Below, in pieces: positions 17,265 through 25,718 of a stretch of DNA of 64,000 nucleotides; position 1 is the first letter of the stretch; every line of letters starts with the position of its first letter. The translations under genes and the position numbers were made by a program. The stretch comes from Flavobacteriales bacterium (GTDB lineage Bacteria > Bacteroidota > Bacteroidia > Flavobacteriales_F > PHOS-HE28): assembly GCA_016715895.1 (NCBI GenBank), contig JADJXH010000004.1:1984001-2048000 (forward strand). The letters run 5' to 3'. The notes under the pieces were generated by a model. That model was not told the origin of the DNA. It searched no databases and was given only the letters and a program-made list of their open reading frames with translations.

Positions 17265-19175
17265 ATGTCCGATCCCCGTCATCTGGTCGTCCCCGGCCTC
17301 GTCCTTCTTCTTTCGCACTGCACCCCGCAAGCGGGGCAGGATGAAGGAAAGGGCCAACAGGTGGACGCCTCCCAACGCTCCTCCGCCACCATGGACGTCC
17401 ACAGCGCCGCACGGCCCCGGAAGGCCGTCATCACACACCTGCACCTCGACATCTCCGTGGATATGCAGGCGCGGAGGATCGCCGGTGTGGCGGGCTATGC
17501 GCTGGCGCCCGGACATGGTCCCCGCATCGTGCTGGACACCGACGGGCTGCGGATCGATTCGGTCACGGACGGCGGAGGTCGCCCATTGCCCTATACCCTC
17601 GGCGAAGCAGGCCCCCTGGGTGCGGCGCTCGAGGTGGAGCTGCCCGGCCAGGTGGACAGCATCCGCATCGCGTACGCCACCGGTCCTTCGGCACGGGCGC
17701 TTCAATGGTTGAGCCCCGCACAGACCAAAGGAGGGCGGCATCCCTTCCTCTTCACCCAGGGTCAGGCCATCCTCACCCGCAGCTGGATCCCGATCCAGGA
17801 CAGCCCGGGCATCCGGTTCACCTACGAGGCGGATGTGCGGGTCCCCGGTGGGCTCATGGCCGTGATGAGCGCGGCCAATCCGCAGGACCGGACGGCGGAT
17901 GGCGTCTACCACTTCAGGATGGACCAGCCCATACCGGCCTATCTGATGGCCCTGGCCGTGGGGGACATCGACTTCAAGCCGATCGGCGCACGCACGGGCG
18001 TCTACGCGGAACCTGAACTGGTGGAGAAGGCGGCCTGGGAGTTCGCGGATATGGAGGAGATGGTGGAGGCCGCCGAGGCGCTTTACGGCCCGTACCGATG
18101 GGAACGGTACGACGTGCTGGTGCTCCCGCCCAGCTTCCCCTTCGGCGGCATGGAGAACCCCCGCCTCACCTTCGCCACGCCCACCATTCTGGCCGGCGAC
18201 CGGTCGCTCACCGCCCTCATCGCCCATGAGCTGGCGCACAGCTGGAGCGGCAACCTCGTCACCAATGCGACGTGGAACGACTTCTGGCTGAACGAGGGCT
18301 TCACGGTGTACTTCGAGAAGCGGATCTGTGAACGGCTCTATGGCCCGGAGTACGCAGGCATGCTCGCGCTGCTCGGCTATCAGGACCTCCAGCATTCGGT
18401 GGAGCGCTTCACCGCGGATGGCGCGGTGCAGGACACCCGGCTGAAGCTGGACCTGGCGGGGCGCGATCCCGATGATGGGGTGTCCGACATCGCCTATGAG
18501 AAGGGGTACGCGTTCCTGCGCCGGTTGGAGGAGGAGGTGGGTCGCGAGCGTTTCGACGCCTTCCTCCGCGCCTACTTCGACCGCTTCGCCTTCAAGGCCA
18601 TCACCACCGAGGAGTTCCTGGCGCATCTCGATGAACATCTCGTTCGACCCCTCCGCGTGCAGGTGGACGTGAAGGAGTGGGTGTATGGGACCGGAATTCC
18701 GAAGGACCTGGTGGTGCCGGTGAGCGACCGGTTCCTGAAGGTGGAGGTGGAGATCGAACGGTGGCGGACCGGCACCCCCGCGAACGAATTGCACACCACG
18801 GGCTGGAGCACCTTCGAGTGGATCCACTTCGTGCGGCATCTGCCGGACAGCCTTGATGGCGACCGCATGGCCGACCTGGATGCGGCCTTCGGCTTCACGC
18901 GCTCGGGCAATGCGGAGGTGGTGGCGGCCTGGTTGGAGCAATGCGTGCGCAACGACTATCCGCCGGCCTACGAACGCCTGGACGCCTTCCTCACCGAAGT
19001 GGGGCGCAGGAAATTCGTGCAGCCCCTGTTCGAGGCCCTGCAGACCAGTGAGAAGGGAAGGGCCATGGCCAGGAACATCTATCAGCGTGCGCGACCCAAC
19101 TATCACTCGGTCACGGTGCGCACGATCGACGAACTGCTGGACTGGACGCCGATGAGCGATCCGGTCACCCTCTGA
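17265..19175 (+). CDS. M1 family aminopeptidase, leukotriene-A4-hydrolase-like
   Basis: This 636-residue zinc aminopeptidase removes N-terminal residues from peptides and is probably exported. A short hydrophobic N-terminus (VPGLVLLLSHC) could be a lipoprotein signal, although His before the Cys is unusual. The N-terminal beta domain (about 45-240) is followed by the substrate-anchoring GGMENP motif and the zinc site HELAHSW with His321. The second zinc ligand Glu lies in NEGFTVYFE. The C-terminal helical domain (about 500-636) is that of the LTA4-hydrolase branch. The start at 17265 fits both the signal and the promoter; the frame is open back to 17043 without family features. Its stop directly abuts the stop of the convergent hydrolase gene. 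Confidence 0.92.
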   Translation: MSDPRHLVVPGLVLLLSHCTPQAGQDEGKGQQVDASQRSSATMDVHSAARPRKAVITHLHLDISVDMQARRIAGVAGYALAPGHGPRIVLDTDGLRIDSVTDGGGRPLPYTLGEAGPLGAALEVELPGQVDSIRIAYATGPSARALQWLSPAQTKGGRHPFLFTQGQAILTRSWIPIQDSPGIRFTYEADVRVPGGLMAVMSAANPQDRTADGVYHFRMDQPIPAYLMALAVGDIDFKPIGARTGVYAEPELVEKAAWEFADMEEMVEAAEALYGPYRWERYDVLVLPPSFPFGGMENPRLTFATPTILAGDRSLTALIAHELAHSWSGNLVTNATWNDFWLNEGFTVYFEKRICERLYGPEYAGMLALLGYQDLQHSVERFTADGAVQDTRLKLDLAGRDPDDGVSDIAYEKGYAFLRRLEEEVGRERFDAFLRAYFDRFAFKAITTEEFLAHLDEHLVRPLRVQVDVKEWVYGTGIPKDLVVPVSDRFLKVEVEIERWRTGTPANELHTTGWSTFEWIHFVRHLPDSLDGDRMADLDAAFGFTRSGNAEVVAAWLEQCVRNDYPPAYERLDAFLTEVGRRKFVQPLFEALQTSEKGRAMARNIYQRARPNYHSVTVRTIDELLDWTPMSDPVTL

Positions 19176-19808
19176 TCAGCCGAAGCAACGGCGCAGCACC
19201 ACCGGGTCCAGGGCGTGGCCGCCGGGGAACAGATGTCGCTCTGCGGTGATCCCGGCCGCCGCAAAGCGCTCGGCGTTCTGCTCCCACTGGACCGAGGGCA
19301 CCAGCGTGTCCTGTTCGCCGTGCACCAGGTCCACCCGGCAGCTTCCGAAGGCCCGCGTCAGCTCGTCGCGCTGCAGCTCGGGTGGCAGGCTTCCGCCCCA
19401 AAGAACGACCTGTGCGGGCCGGTGTTCGCTTCGTGTGAGCCAGCGCGCCACGGTGGCCACACCCTGGGAGAATCCCAGCACGTGCAGCGGGCGGCGCCCG
19501 TCGGCGGGCTGAAGCAGGTCCACCAGCGCGTCCAGGTAGTGCACATGGTCGTCGATCTCGTGCGCGCGGTCCTCGCGGGTCATCCACGTGGCGCCCACGC
19601 GTTGATGCGCCGGATCGAGGTAGAAGCGGCTCAAGCCCTCGGGGGCCACCACCGCATCACCACCCGCCACGGGGGCGAAGGCGTTCAGGAAGTAGCGGGC
19701 CAGCTGCCCGTAGCCGTGCACCACCACCCAGAGCCGCGACGCGGTGCGTGGGTCGCCAAGCTGGTGGTAGCGGGCCGTGCGGCCCACGCGGATGAAGTGC
19801 TCCTCCAC
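19176..19808 (-). CDS. Alpha/beta hydrolase, phospholipase/carboxylesterase-like
   Basis: This 210-residue cytoplasmic serine hydrolase carries an oxyanion-side motif VVHGYGQLARYF, the nucleophile elbow GFSQGVAT, an acid region around HGEQDTLVP and a final catalytic His in PGGHALD. It belongs to the small carboxylesterase/lysophospholipase group; the substrate is unknown. The start is GTG at 19808, giving VEEHFIRVGRTARYHQLG, which matches the N-terminus I expect for this family in Bacteroidota. It begins 2 nt after the stop of the 2-oxoacid dehydrogenase gene, so the pair is probably co-transcribed and translationally coupled. A later GTG was considered and would lose conserved residues. Confidence 0.85.
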   Translation of the reverse strand: MEEHFIRVGRTARYHQLGDPRTASRLWVVVHGYGQLARYFLNAFAPVAGGDAVVAPEGLSRFYLDPAHQRVGATWMTREDRAHEIDDHVHYLDALVDLLQPADGRRPLHVLGFSQGVATVARWLTRSEHRPAQVVLWGGSLPPELQRDELTRAFGSCRVDLVHGEQDTLVPSVQWEQNAERFAAAGITAERHLFPGGHALDPVVLRRCFG

Positions 19809-19810
19809 GG

Positions 19811-21931
19811 CTAGTAGCTGAGCAGCTCGTTGAGCGCCACCGCCACCTTGTCCGCGCTGGGGATCATCGCCGCCTCCAGCGTGCTGTTGAGGGGGATGGC
19901 GGGCATGTCCACGGCACCAAGCGTGCGAACAGGCGCATCGAGGTGTGCGAAGCACTGGTCGCCGATGCGGGCGGCCAGGGCCTGGGCGAAGCTGTTGGTG
20001 AGCTGCTCTTCCGTCACCACGAGGCAGCGACCATGTGCACGCACCTGCTCCATCACCGTGTCCTCATCCAGCGGCACCAGCGTGCGGAGGTCGATGACGG
20101 TGATCCGTCCCGCGAAGCCCCTGGCGGCGGCCTGGGCCCAGTACACGCCCATGCCGTAGGTGACCACCACCGCCGCCTGCCCGCGGGACACGGCATCGGC
20201 GTCGGCCTGCAGCACGATCCGCGCCTTGCCGAAGGGGATGATGTAGTCCGGTGCGGGCTCCACGCTCTTCGCCTCCTCGGTGCCCTTGATCTTGCTCCAG
20301 TAGAGGCCCTTGTGCTCCAGCATCACCACCGGATTGGGGTCGTGGTAGGCGGCCTTCATCAGGCCCTTGAGGTCGGCGCCGGTGCTGGGGTACGCGATCT
20401 TGATGCCCTTGATGGTGCACAACACGCTCTCCACGCTGCTGCTGTGGTAGGGTCCACCGCTGCCGTAGGCGCCGATGGGCACGCGGATGATGCACGAGAC
20501 CGGCCATTTGCCCACGGTGAGGTAGGCGCTGCGGGCCACTTCGGTGAAGAGCTGGTTGAGCCCCGGCCAGATGTAATCGGCGAACTGCACCTCCACGATG
20601 GGCTTGAGACCGGCGGCGCTCATGCCCACCGTGCTGCCGATGATGAAGGCCTCTTGGATGGGGGTGTTGAACACGCGGTGGTCGCCGAAGTCGCGCGCCA
20701 GCGTGGCGGCCTCGCGGAACACGCCCCCCAGCCGGGCGCCCACGTCCTGTCCGTAGAGCAGGCAGCGCGGGTCGTCCTGCATCAGTTCGCGGATGGCGAA
20801 GAGCGCGCAGTCCACCATCACGGTCGGCTGGCGGTCCTTGGGTGCGCGTTCGCCACGTTCCTCGGTCACCGGCGTCGGTGCGAAGGCATGGGTTAACAGG
20901 TCCTCGGGGGGCGGGTCGGCCGCGGCGCAGGCCCGCTCGAAGTCGGCCTTCACCCGGGCGATGGCCTTCTGTTCGATCTGCTTGAGACCGTCGAGCTGCA
21001 GGCGCTGGTCCAGGCAGTGCTGCAGCAGGCGGGGGTGCGGGTCTCGCTTGCGGTGTTCCGCCAGGTTCTCCTCGCTGCGGTAGAACTCCATGCGCACCCC
21101 GCTGGTGTGGTGGTTCAATAGCGGCACCTTGGCATGCACCAGGAAGGGACGGCGCTCCTGGCGCACCGTGGCGATCACCTCGCTGAGCGTAGCGTGACAG
21201 ATGGAGAAGTCGCTGCCATCGATGCTGCGCACCTCAAGCCCCTTGAAGCCTTTGGCGTACTCCGGTGCGTCGGCCACACGGATCTCGTCCGCACTGGCGC
21301 TGATGTCCCATTCGTTGTCCTGGACCAGGTAGATGATGGGCAGCTTCTTCAGCACGGCCATCTGGAAGGCCTCGGCAACCTCGCCCTCCGTGATGGAGGC
21401 ATCGCCCAGCGAGCACACCACCACCGGGGGGGCGTCATCCGCCGAACCGTTGCGGTCGTGGGGGATGCCTGCGCGCTCCTTGTACCACAGGCCCAGGGCG
21501 ATGCCCGTGGTGGGGATGGCCTGCATGCCGGTGGCGCTGCTCTGGTGCGGGATACGCGGCATGCCTTCGCGGCGCAGACTGGGGTGGCCGTAGTAGGTGC
21601 GGCCGCCGCTGAAGGGGTCGTCGCGTTTGGCCAGCAGCTGCAACATCAGCTCGTAGGGCTCCATGCCGATGCCGAGCAGGATGCTGTCGTCGCGGTAGTA
21701 GGGGGCCACGAAGTCCTGCGGCTTCAACTGCAGGCCGAGCGCGATCTGGATGGCCTCGTGGCCGCGGCTGGTGGCGTGGACGTACTTGCTGGTGAGCTTG
21801 AAGTGCTCCTCGTACAGCTCCGTCATCGCCTTGGCCGTGCACATCAGCTCCCAGGCGCGCAGCAGGGTGTCGCGGTCCGGCTGGTGGGCGCTGCGGTTGT
21901 CGGCGGCTTTCGGCTTGGCGGTCGCGGGCAT
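19811..21931 (-). CDS. 2-oxoacid dehydrogenase E1, fused alpha and beta subunits (branched-chain type)
   Basis: This 706-residue thiamine diphosphate enzyme is the E1 component of a 2-oxoacid dehydrogenase complex, probably acting on branched-chain 2-oxoacids and passing acyl groups to a lipoyl E2. The alpha half (about 20-360) carries RGHEAIQIALG and the ThDP motif GDASITEGEVAEAF...VQDN. The beta half (about 375-706) carries QDVGARLGGVF, PIQEAFIIGSTVGMSAAG and LTNSFAQALAARI. Fusion of the two halves is known in Bacteroidota. Either GTG 21937 or ATG 21931 could start it; I chose the ATG. A -7 box TAACTTCG lies at 21951-21958. No E2 or E3 gene is in the window. Confidence 0.93.
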   Translation of the reverse strand: MPATAKPKAADNRSAHQPDRDTLLRAWELMCTAKAMTELYEEHFKLTSKYVHATSRGHEAIQIALGLQLKPQDFVAPYYRDDSILLGIGMEPYELMLQLLAKRDDPFSGGRTYYGHPSLRREGMPRIPHQSSATGMQAIPTTGIALGLWYKERAGIPHDRNGSADDAPPVVVCSLGDASITEGEVAEAFQMAVLKKLPIIYLVQDNEWDISASADEIRVADAPEYAKGFKGLEVRSIDGSDFSICHATLSEVIATVRQERRPFLVHAKVPLLNHHTSGVRMEFYRSEENLAEHRKRDPHPRLLQHCLDQRLQLDGLKQIEQKAIARVKADFERACAAADPPPEDLLTHAFAPTPVTEERGERAPKDRQPTVMVDCALFAIRELMQDDPRCLLYGQDVGARLGGVFREAATLARDFGDHRVFNTPIQEAFIIGSTVGMSAAGLKPIVEVQFADYIWPGLNQLFTEVARSAYLTVGKWPVSCIIRVPIGAYGSGGPYHSSSVESVLCTIKGIKIAYPSTGADLKGLMKAAYHDPNPVVMLEHKGLYWSKIKGTEEAKSVEPAPDYIIPFGKARIVLQADADAVSRGQAAVVVTYGMGVYWAQAAARGFAGRITVIDLRTLVPLDEDTVMEQVRAHGRCLVVTEEQLTNSFAQALAARIGDQCFAHLDAPVRTLGAVDMPAIPLNSTLEAAMIPSADKVAVALNELLSY

Positions 21932-21950
21932 GGACACGGTTCAGGACCCG

Positions 21951-21958
21951 CGAAGTTA
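21951..21958 (-). promoter_or_regulatory. Promoter -7 box for the E1/hydrolase pair
   Basis: TAACTTCG on the minus strand is one base from TAnnTTTG, 19 nt before ATG 21931. Confidence 0.5.
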
Positions 21959-21987
21959 GGGGTCCGGGGGGAGGTGGGAGGACGGTA

Positions 21988-22383
21988 TCAGTGAGCCGTT
22001 CCGTCCAGCTTAAGTTCACACACGTTGAAGTGTAGCGTATCGGACCTGTCGATGATGAAGGTAATGGTGCATGAATCCGTCCAACTGGTCGTGGTCGAGA
22101 TCCTGTCGCCATGAAGCACCAGATGAACGGGATAGTAGGGTGGACCGGCCCATCCCAGGCATTCCTGACGCACCAAGTGATATTCATCAACGCGCCATTC
22201 TTTGACAGTCCTACACGTTTCGCCAAAGGCATACGAGATCATGAGGAGGAAGGCGATGCTGCCCACGGTGGCAAGCGCGACCAAGCCAAAGACCGCCCAA
22301 CCGAAGACCTTCCACTTCCTCCGGATGCCCAGCCATCCGAGGAACAGTAGAGCGATGATGCACCCGAGCTGGATCGCGATCAT
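21988..22383 (-). CDS. Unknown small membrane protein
   Basis: This 131-residue protein has two hydrophobic spans near the N-terminus (around IALLFLGWLGI and FGLVALATVGSIAFLLMI), separated by a short basic loop. About 80 polar residues follow and contain four cysteines. I recognise no family. Its base composition is visibly lower in GC than its neighbours, which could mean recent arrival or relaxed selection. It ends about 30 bp from the E1 promoter and is read in the same direction. Upstream 22384-22845 is gene-free; the only signal I see there is a -7 box for the divergent AIM24-like gene. Confidence 0.7.
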   Translation of the reverse strand: MIAIQLGCIIALLFLGWLGIRRKWKVFGWAVFGLVALATVGSIAFLLMISYAFGETCRTVKEWRVDEYHLVRQECLGWAGPPYYPVHLVLHGDRISTTTSWTDSCTITFIIDRSDTLHFNVCELKLDGTAH

Positions 22384-22819
22384 GTCAACTCGTGGATCAA
22401 CAACATCCCTTGTGTCAGCCCCGCGGATCGCATGCGTCGTCCGAAGCCATCAGTATGAGGTCTTTGGATATGGCTTGTGGCAGGAAGGTTGCGAAATCCA
22501 CAACGGGGGAGGTGGCGCCTTGTCGGCCCATGCAACTGCAACATGGAACCTCCTGTTGCGGTCCTGACCGTCGCATGGAAGCAAGATAGCATGGCTGGTG
22601 GCCCGTTGAAACATCGCTCTGGCCTCAGTTCATGGATCGCACCATGCCTGGTGAGAGCCGTAGCTGAAATGCTCCGGTACAGGCGGATCTCCTCCTCGGT
22701 GTCCTGAGCCGCGTCGCTTGCCTCATCGGAACGGCCCGCGGCCCGAGACCGGCTCCGCGCCGCTCCCCGCCGCCAGGCGCCGCCGGTGTGATCGCCAACA
22801 CGTCACCGGACGGCCGGTC

Positions 22820-22827
22820 TACTTTTG
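22820..22827 (+). promoter_or_regulatory. Promoter -7 box for the AIM24-like gene
   Basis: TACTTTTG is an exact TAnnTTTG match, 18 nt before the ATG at 22846, predicting a leader of about a dozen nucleotides. Confidence 0.65.
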
Positions 22828-22845
22828 GCCATCATTCAACAGTCC

Positions 22846-23646
22846 ATGGACCGCAGAGCACACGAGATCGACCACCGCATCGTCGGCGACGACATGCAAT
22901 GCGTGGAGATCACCCTTGATCCGCAGGAGACCGTCATCGCCGAGGCGGGCAGCCTGATGATGATGGACGACGGCGTTCAGATGCAGACCATCTTCGGCGA
23001 TGGCAATGGACAGGAGCAAAGCTTCATGGGCAAGCTGTGGGGCGCCGGCAAGCGGGTGCTCACGGGGGAGAGCCTGTTCATGACCGCCTACACGAACCAG
23101 TCCACCGGTCGGCGGACGGCGTGGTTCGCGGCGCCGTATCCGGGCAAGATCCTGCCCATGGACCTGCGCGACCACGGGCAGCGGCTGATCTGTCAGAAGG
23201 ACTCCTTCCTCTGCGCGGCCAAGGGCGTTTCGGTGGGCATCGAGTTCCAGCGGAAGCTCGGCACCGGCCTGTTCGGGGGCGAGGGCTTCATCATGCAGAA
23301 GCTCGAGGGCGATGGCCAGGTGTACATCCATGCCGGCGGTACGGTGGTGGAGCGCCAACTGGCCCCTGGCGAGGTGCTGAAGGTGGACACGGGCTGTCTG
23401 GTGGCCATGACCTACGGCATCGACTACGACATCCAGTTCGTGGGCGGCATCAAGAACACGCTGTTCGGGGGCGAGGGCCTCTTCTTCGTCACCCTGCGCG
23501 GGCCGGGTCATGTGTGGCTGCAGAGCCTGCCCTTCAGCCGCCTGGCGGACACCATCGTGGCCGCTGCACCGCGCGCCGGTGGCCGCCGCCGCGAGGAGGG
23601 CTCCATCCTCGGCGGGCTGGGCGGACTGCTGGACGGCGACAACTGA
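22846..23646 (+). CDS. AIM24 / TIGR00266 family protein
   Basis: This 266-residue protein belongs to the AIM24-like family, a beta-rich cytoplasmic fold of unclear function that is widespread in bacteria. The sequence shows the family pattern of Gly-rich beta hairpins: AEAGSLMMMDDGVQM, GGEGFIMQKLEGDGQVYIHA and GGIKNTLFGGEGLFFVTLRG. The C-terminus is Gly/Arg rich (GGRRREEGSILGGLGGLL). The start at 22846 was chosen over an upstream TTG because it gives the family N-terminus and a sensible distance to the -7 box. It stands alone and converges on the holin-like gene, with a hairpin between them. Confidence 0.9.
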   Translation: MDRRAHEIDHRIVGDDMQCVEITLDPQETVIAEAGSLMMMDDGVQMQTIFGDGNGQEQSFMGKLWGAGKRVLTGESLFMTAYTNQSTGRRTAWFAAPYPGKILPMDLRDHGQRLICQKDSFLCAAKGVSVGIEFQRKLGTGLFGGEGFIMQKLEGDGQVYIHAGGTVVERQLAPGEVLKVDTGCLVAMTYGIDYDIQFVGGIKNTLFGGEGLFFVTLRGPGHVWLQSLPFSRLADTIVAAAPRAGGRRREEGSILGGLGGLLDGDN

Positions 23647-23666
23647 GATCGGGCGCTGCTCCATCG

Positions 23667-23691
23667 CATGGGCCGGTACCCCCGGCCCATG
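23667..23691. terminator. Hairpin between convergent genes
   Basis: CATGGGCCGG (23667-23676) pairs perfectly with CCGGCCCATG (23682-23691) around a 5-nt loop. It lies between two converging stop codons. There is no clear T-run, so termination in either direction is only inferred. Confidence 0.5.
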
Positions 23692-23708
23692 TGCATTCCA
23701 GCAGTGGG

Positions 23709-24086
23709 TCACTCGGCCCGATCCCGTCGCGGTCCCCGGTCCAGCGCGTTCAGGAAGCTCTCCACCACGGACAGCAGCAGGCTGAAGCCGAGGGCCCACC
23801 AGAAGTTGCGCACCACGAAGCCCGGCACGAGCTCGGCGGCGAGCAGCACCACCGCGGCATTGATCACGAGCAGGAAGAGCCCCAGCGTGAGGACCGTGGC
23901 GGGCAGCGTGAGCAGGATGAGCAGGGGCCGCACGAAGGCATTAAGCAGACCGAGCACGGCGGCGGTGAGCAATGCGGTGAGCACCCCATGGGTCTCGCCC
24001 AGATCGCCCAGGCTGACGCCACTGAGCAACAGGTCGCAGATGAGCACAGCGATGGTGGTGATGATCAACCGGATCAAGGCCTTCAT
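23709..24086 (-). CDS. Phage-holin-family (DUF360-like) membrane protein
   Basis: This is a 125-residue integral membrane protein with four hydrophobic spans, beginning MKALIRLIITTIAVLICDLL. The second and third spans surround LLNAFVRPLLILLTLPATVL, the signature of the 'phage holin family' pfam04020/DUF360 group. Despite the name, these are ordinary chromosomal proteins of unknown function, and no phage genes lie nearby. The start was chosen at the family N-terminus; nine upstream in-frame residues look non-coding. It follows the PDZ protein gene on the same strand by 55 bp and may share its transcript or use its own weak promoter. Confidence 0.88.
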   Translation of the reverse strand: MKALIRLIITTIAVLICDLLLSGVSLGDLGETHGVLTALLTAAVLGLLNAFVRPLLILLTLPATVLTLGLFLLVINAAVVLLAAELVPGFVVRNFWWALGFSLLLSVVESFLNALDRGPRRDRAE

Positions 24087-24141
24087 GGGCACAAAATAGG
24101 CAGGGGCCTCCATGAGGCCCCCGCGTGTCGGTCGATCCGTA

Positions 24142-25629
24142 TCAGTGCTTCACCAGCTTGCGCGGCGTGGCCTTGCCATCCAGCGCCACCACGAGGAAGT
24201 AGGTGCCATCGGCCTGGTCGCTGAGGTCCAGGGTGCGCTCGTAGCGGCCCTTGAACCCGGTGATGGTCTCGTGGTAGATGCGGTCGCCCTGAGCGTTGTG
24301 CACGTCCACCACGAGCTCGCCGCGCTCGGCCACGTCGAACTGGATGCGGTAGAAGCCATCGCTGGGATTGGGGGCGCAACGCAGGTCGCCGAGGTCCGGC
24401 GAACGGTCAAGGCCGGAGACCCCTTTCCGCTCGAGCAGGGCCCGCTCCTCCGGCGACACCTCCACCGTGCCCACTTCCACGTGCATCTCCCGGAGGATAT
24501 CGCTGCGCATGGTGCGGCGCAGGTGCTCCATTTCGCGGCGCAGTTCCTCCATCTCGCGGCGGATGGTGGCGCGGTCCTCATCGGGCAGCGGGGGAAGGGG
24601 GGCCAACGGGGCCATCGGAGGCATCACCCACGAGCGCATGCGGCGTTCGCCCAGGGTCCCGGTGAGGGTGCGTCGTTCGCCATCGCGCAACACCTCCACC
24701 TGCACGGCCGTTCCCGGCTCCATGCCGGCGATGCGTTCCGCCAGGTCACCGAAGCCGGTGATCGGCGCCTCGTTGATGGCCACGATGCGGTCGCCCGCCT
24801 GCAGGCCCATCCGCTGGGCGGCCGAACTGTCCACCACGGAACCGACGCGCGCACCTTCACCGCTGGTCTCCGGACCTTCATCACCGTTCACGCCCAGGAA
24901 GGCGCGTGGCTTCACGGTGAAGGTCATCGGTGGAGCCTCCGGCTCATCCCACCTGTCGAACTCGAAGGTGAATTCCTCCGGGTCATCGGTCGTCTCCCCG
25001 AGTGTCACCTGGCGTTCCGAGCGCTTTCCATCGCGGAGCACCGCAAGCGTGACCACATCGCCGGGCTTGTGGGCGCGGATGCGTTCGGTGAAGGCGGCGA
25101 GGCCACCGGCCGGATCGCCATCCATCGCCACCACCACATCCCCATCCTTCAGGCCGGCCTTGTCGGCCGGTCCATCCTCGATCACCTTGGTGAGCACGAT
25201 CCCCTCGACATCGGCCTCCTTGCGCCCCTTGCCCTCCTTCGGCGCATTGTACATCCCGAGATAAGCGCCCAGGTAGCCGCGCGGCTCCTGAGCGCGTGCA
25301 CGCGCCATGGCCTCATCGCGGAGGGCGAAGGCGAGGCTCATGTCCTTCAGGGTGCCGCCATCACGAAGGCGACGCAGGTCGATGATCAGGTTCTCGTCCG
25401 CACCGATGGTGCCCAGTTCCTCCATCACGCCCAATTCCTGAAGCGCGTCCTGCAGCGATCGTTCGTCGTTGAGGTCGAACTCGCGTTCGATGCGGGAGGT
25501 GCGGCCGTCCTCGGTGGTGGTGATCTCGATGCGCACCTTCCGATCGTCGGCACCATCATCGGATTGGGCGGGCAGGACGAGCGGGATGCAGACCAGGGGC
25601 AGAAGCGTGGAGCGGAGCGAAGCGTACAT
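24142..25629 (-). CDS. Secreted two-PDZ-domain protein with T9SS-like C-terminus
   Basis: This 495-residue exported protein has a signal peptide (MYASLRSTLLPLVCIPLVLPAQ). PDZ domain 1 is around residues 125-205 (GIVLTKVIEDGPADKAGLKD) and PDZ domain 2 around 250-325 (VGSVVDSSAAQRMGLQAGD). A Pro-rich stretch and a charged coiled coil (about 345-395) follow. A C-terminal sorting-like beta domain starts at CAPNPSDGFYRIQF and ends ATPRKLVKH. No protease domain is present, so this is not a DegP/HtrA enzyme; it more likely binds protein tails at the cell surface. A -7 box TACTTTTG sits 18 nt upstream at 25648-25655, supporting this start. Confidence 0.87.
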   Translation of the reverse strand: MYASLRSTLLPLVCIPLVLPAQSDDGADDRKVRIEITTTEDGRTSRIEREFDLNDERSLQDALQELGVMEELGTIGADENLIIDLRRLRDGGTLKDMSLAFALRDEAMARARAQEPRGYLGAYLGMYNAPKEGKGRKEADVEGIVLTKVIEDGPADKAGLKDGDVVVAMDGDPAGGLAAFTERIRAHKPGDVVTLAVLRDGKRSERQVTLGETTDDPEEFTFEFDRWDEPEAPPMTFTVKPRAFLGVNGDEGPETSGEGARVGSVVDSSAAQRMGLQAGDRIVAINEAPITGFGDLAERIAGMEPGTAVQVEVLRDGERRTLTGTLGERRMRSWVMPPMAPLAPLPPLPDEDRATIRREMEELRREMEHLRRTMRSDILREMHVEVGTVEVSPEERALLERKGVSGLDRSPDLGDLRCAPNPSDGFYRIQFDVAERGELVVDVHNAQGDRIYHETITGFKGRYERTLDLSDQADGTYFLVVALDGKATPRKLVKH

Positions 25630-25647
25630 GGTGGTGGGACTTGCACC

Positions 25648-25655
25648 CAAAAGTA
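25648..25655 (-). promoter_or_regulatory. Promoter -7 box for the PDZ protein
   Basis: TACTTTTG on the minus strand is an exact TAnnTTTG match, 18 nt before the ATG. Confidence 0.6.
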
Positions 25656-25718
25656 CCCGGGGCCCCGCGGGGGGGCGGTGTTAAGGAACGTTAGATCGTG
25701 TTAAGCCTTCCGCCGGTC

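Noticed and set aside
22477..22707. 76-residue plus-strand frame in the gap before the AIM24-like gene
   Set aside because: It has no family, signal or promoter, and its composition is like non-coding DNA.
23709..24086. Phage holin for lysis
   Set aside because: The family name is historical; there is no endolysin or phage gene nearby and the protein has the chromosomal four-span form.
24142..25629. DegP/HtrA protease
   Set aside because: There are two PDZ domains but no trypsin-like catalytic domain.
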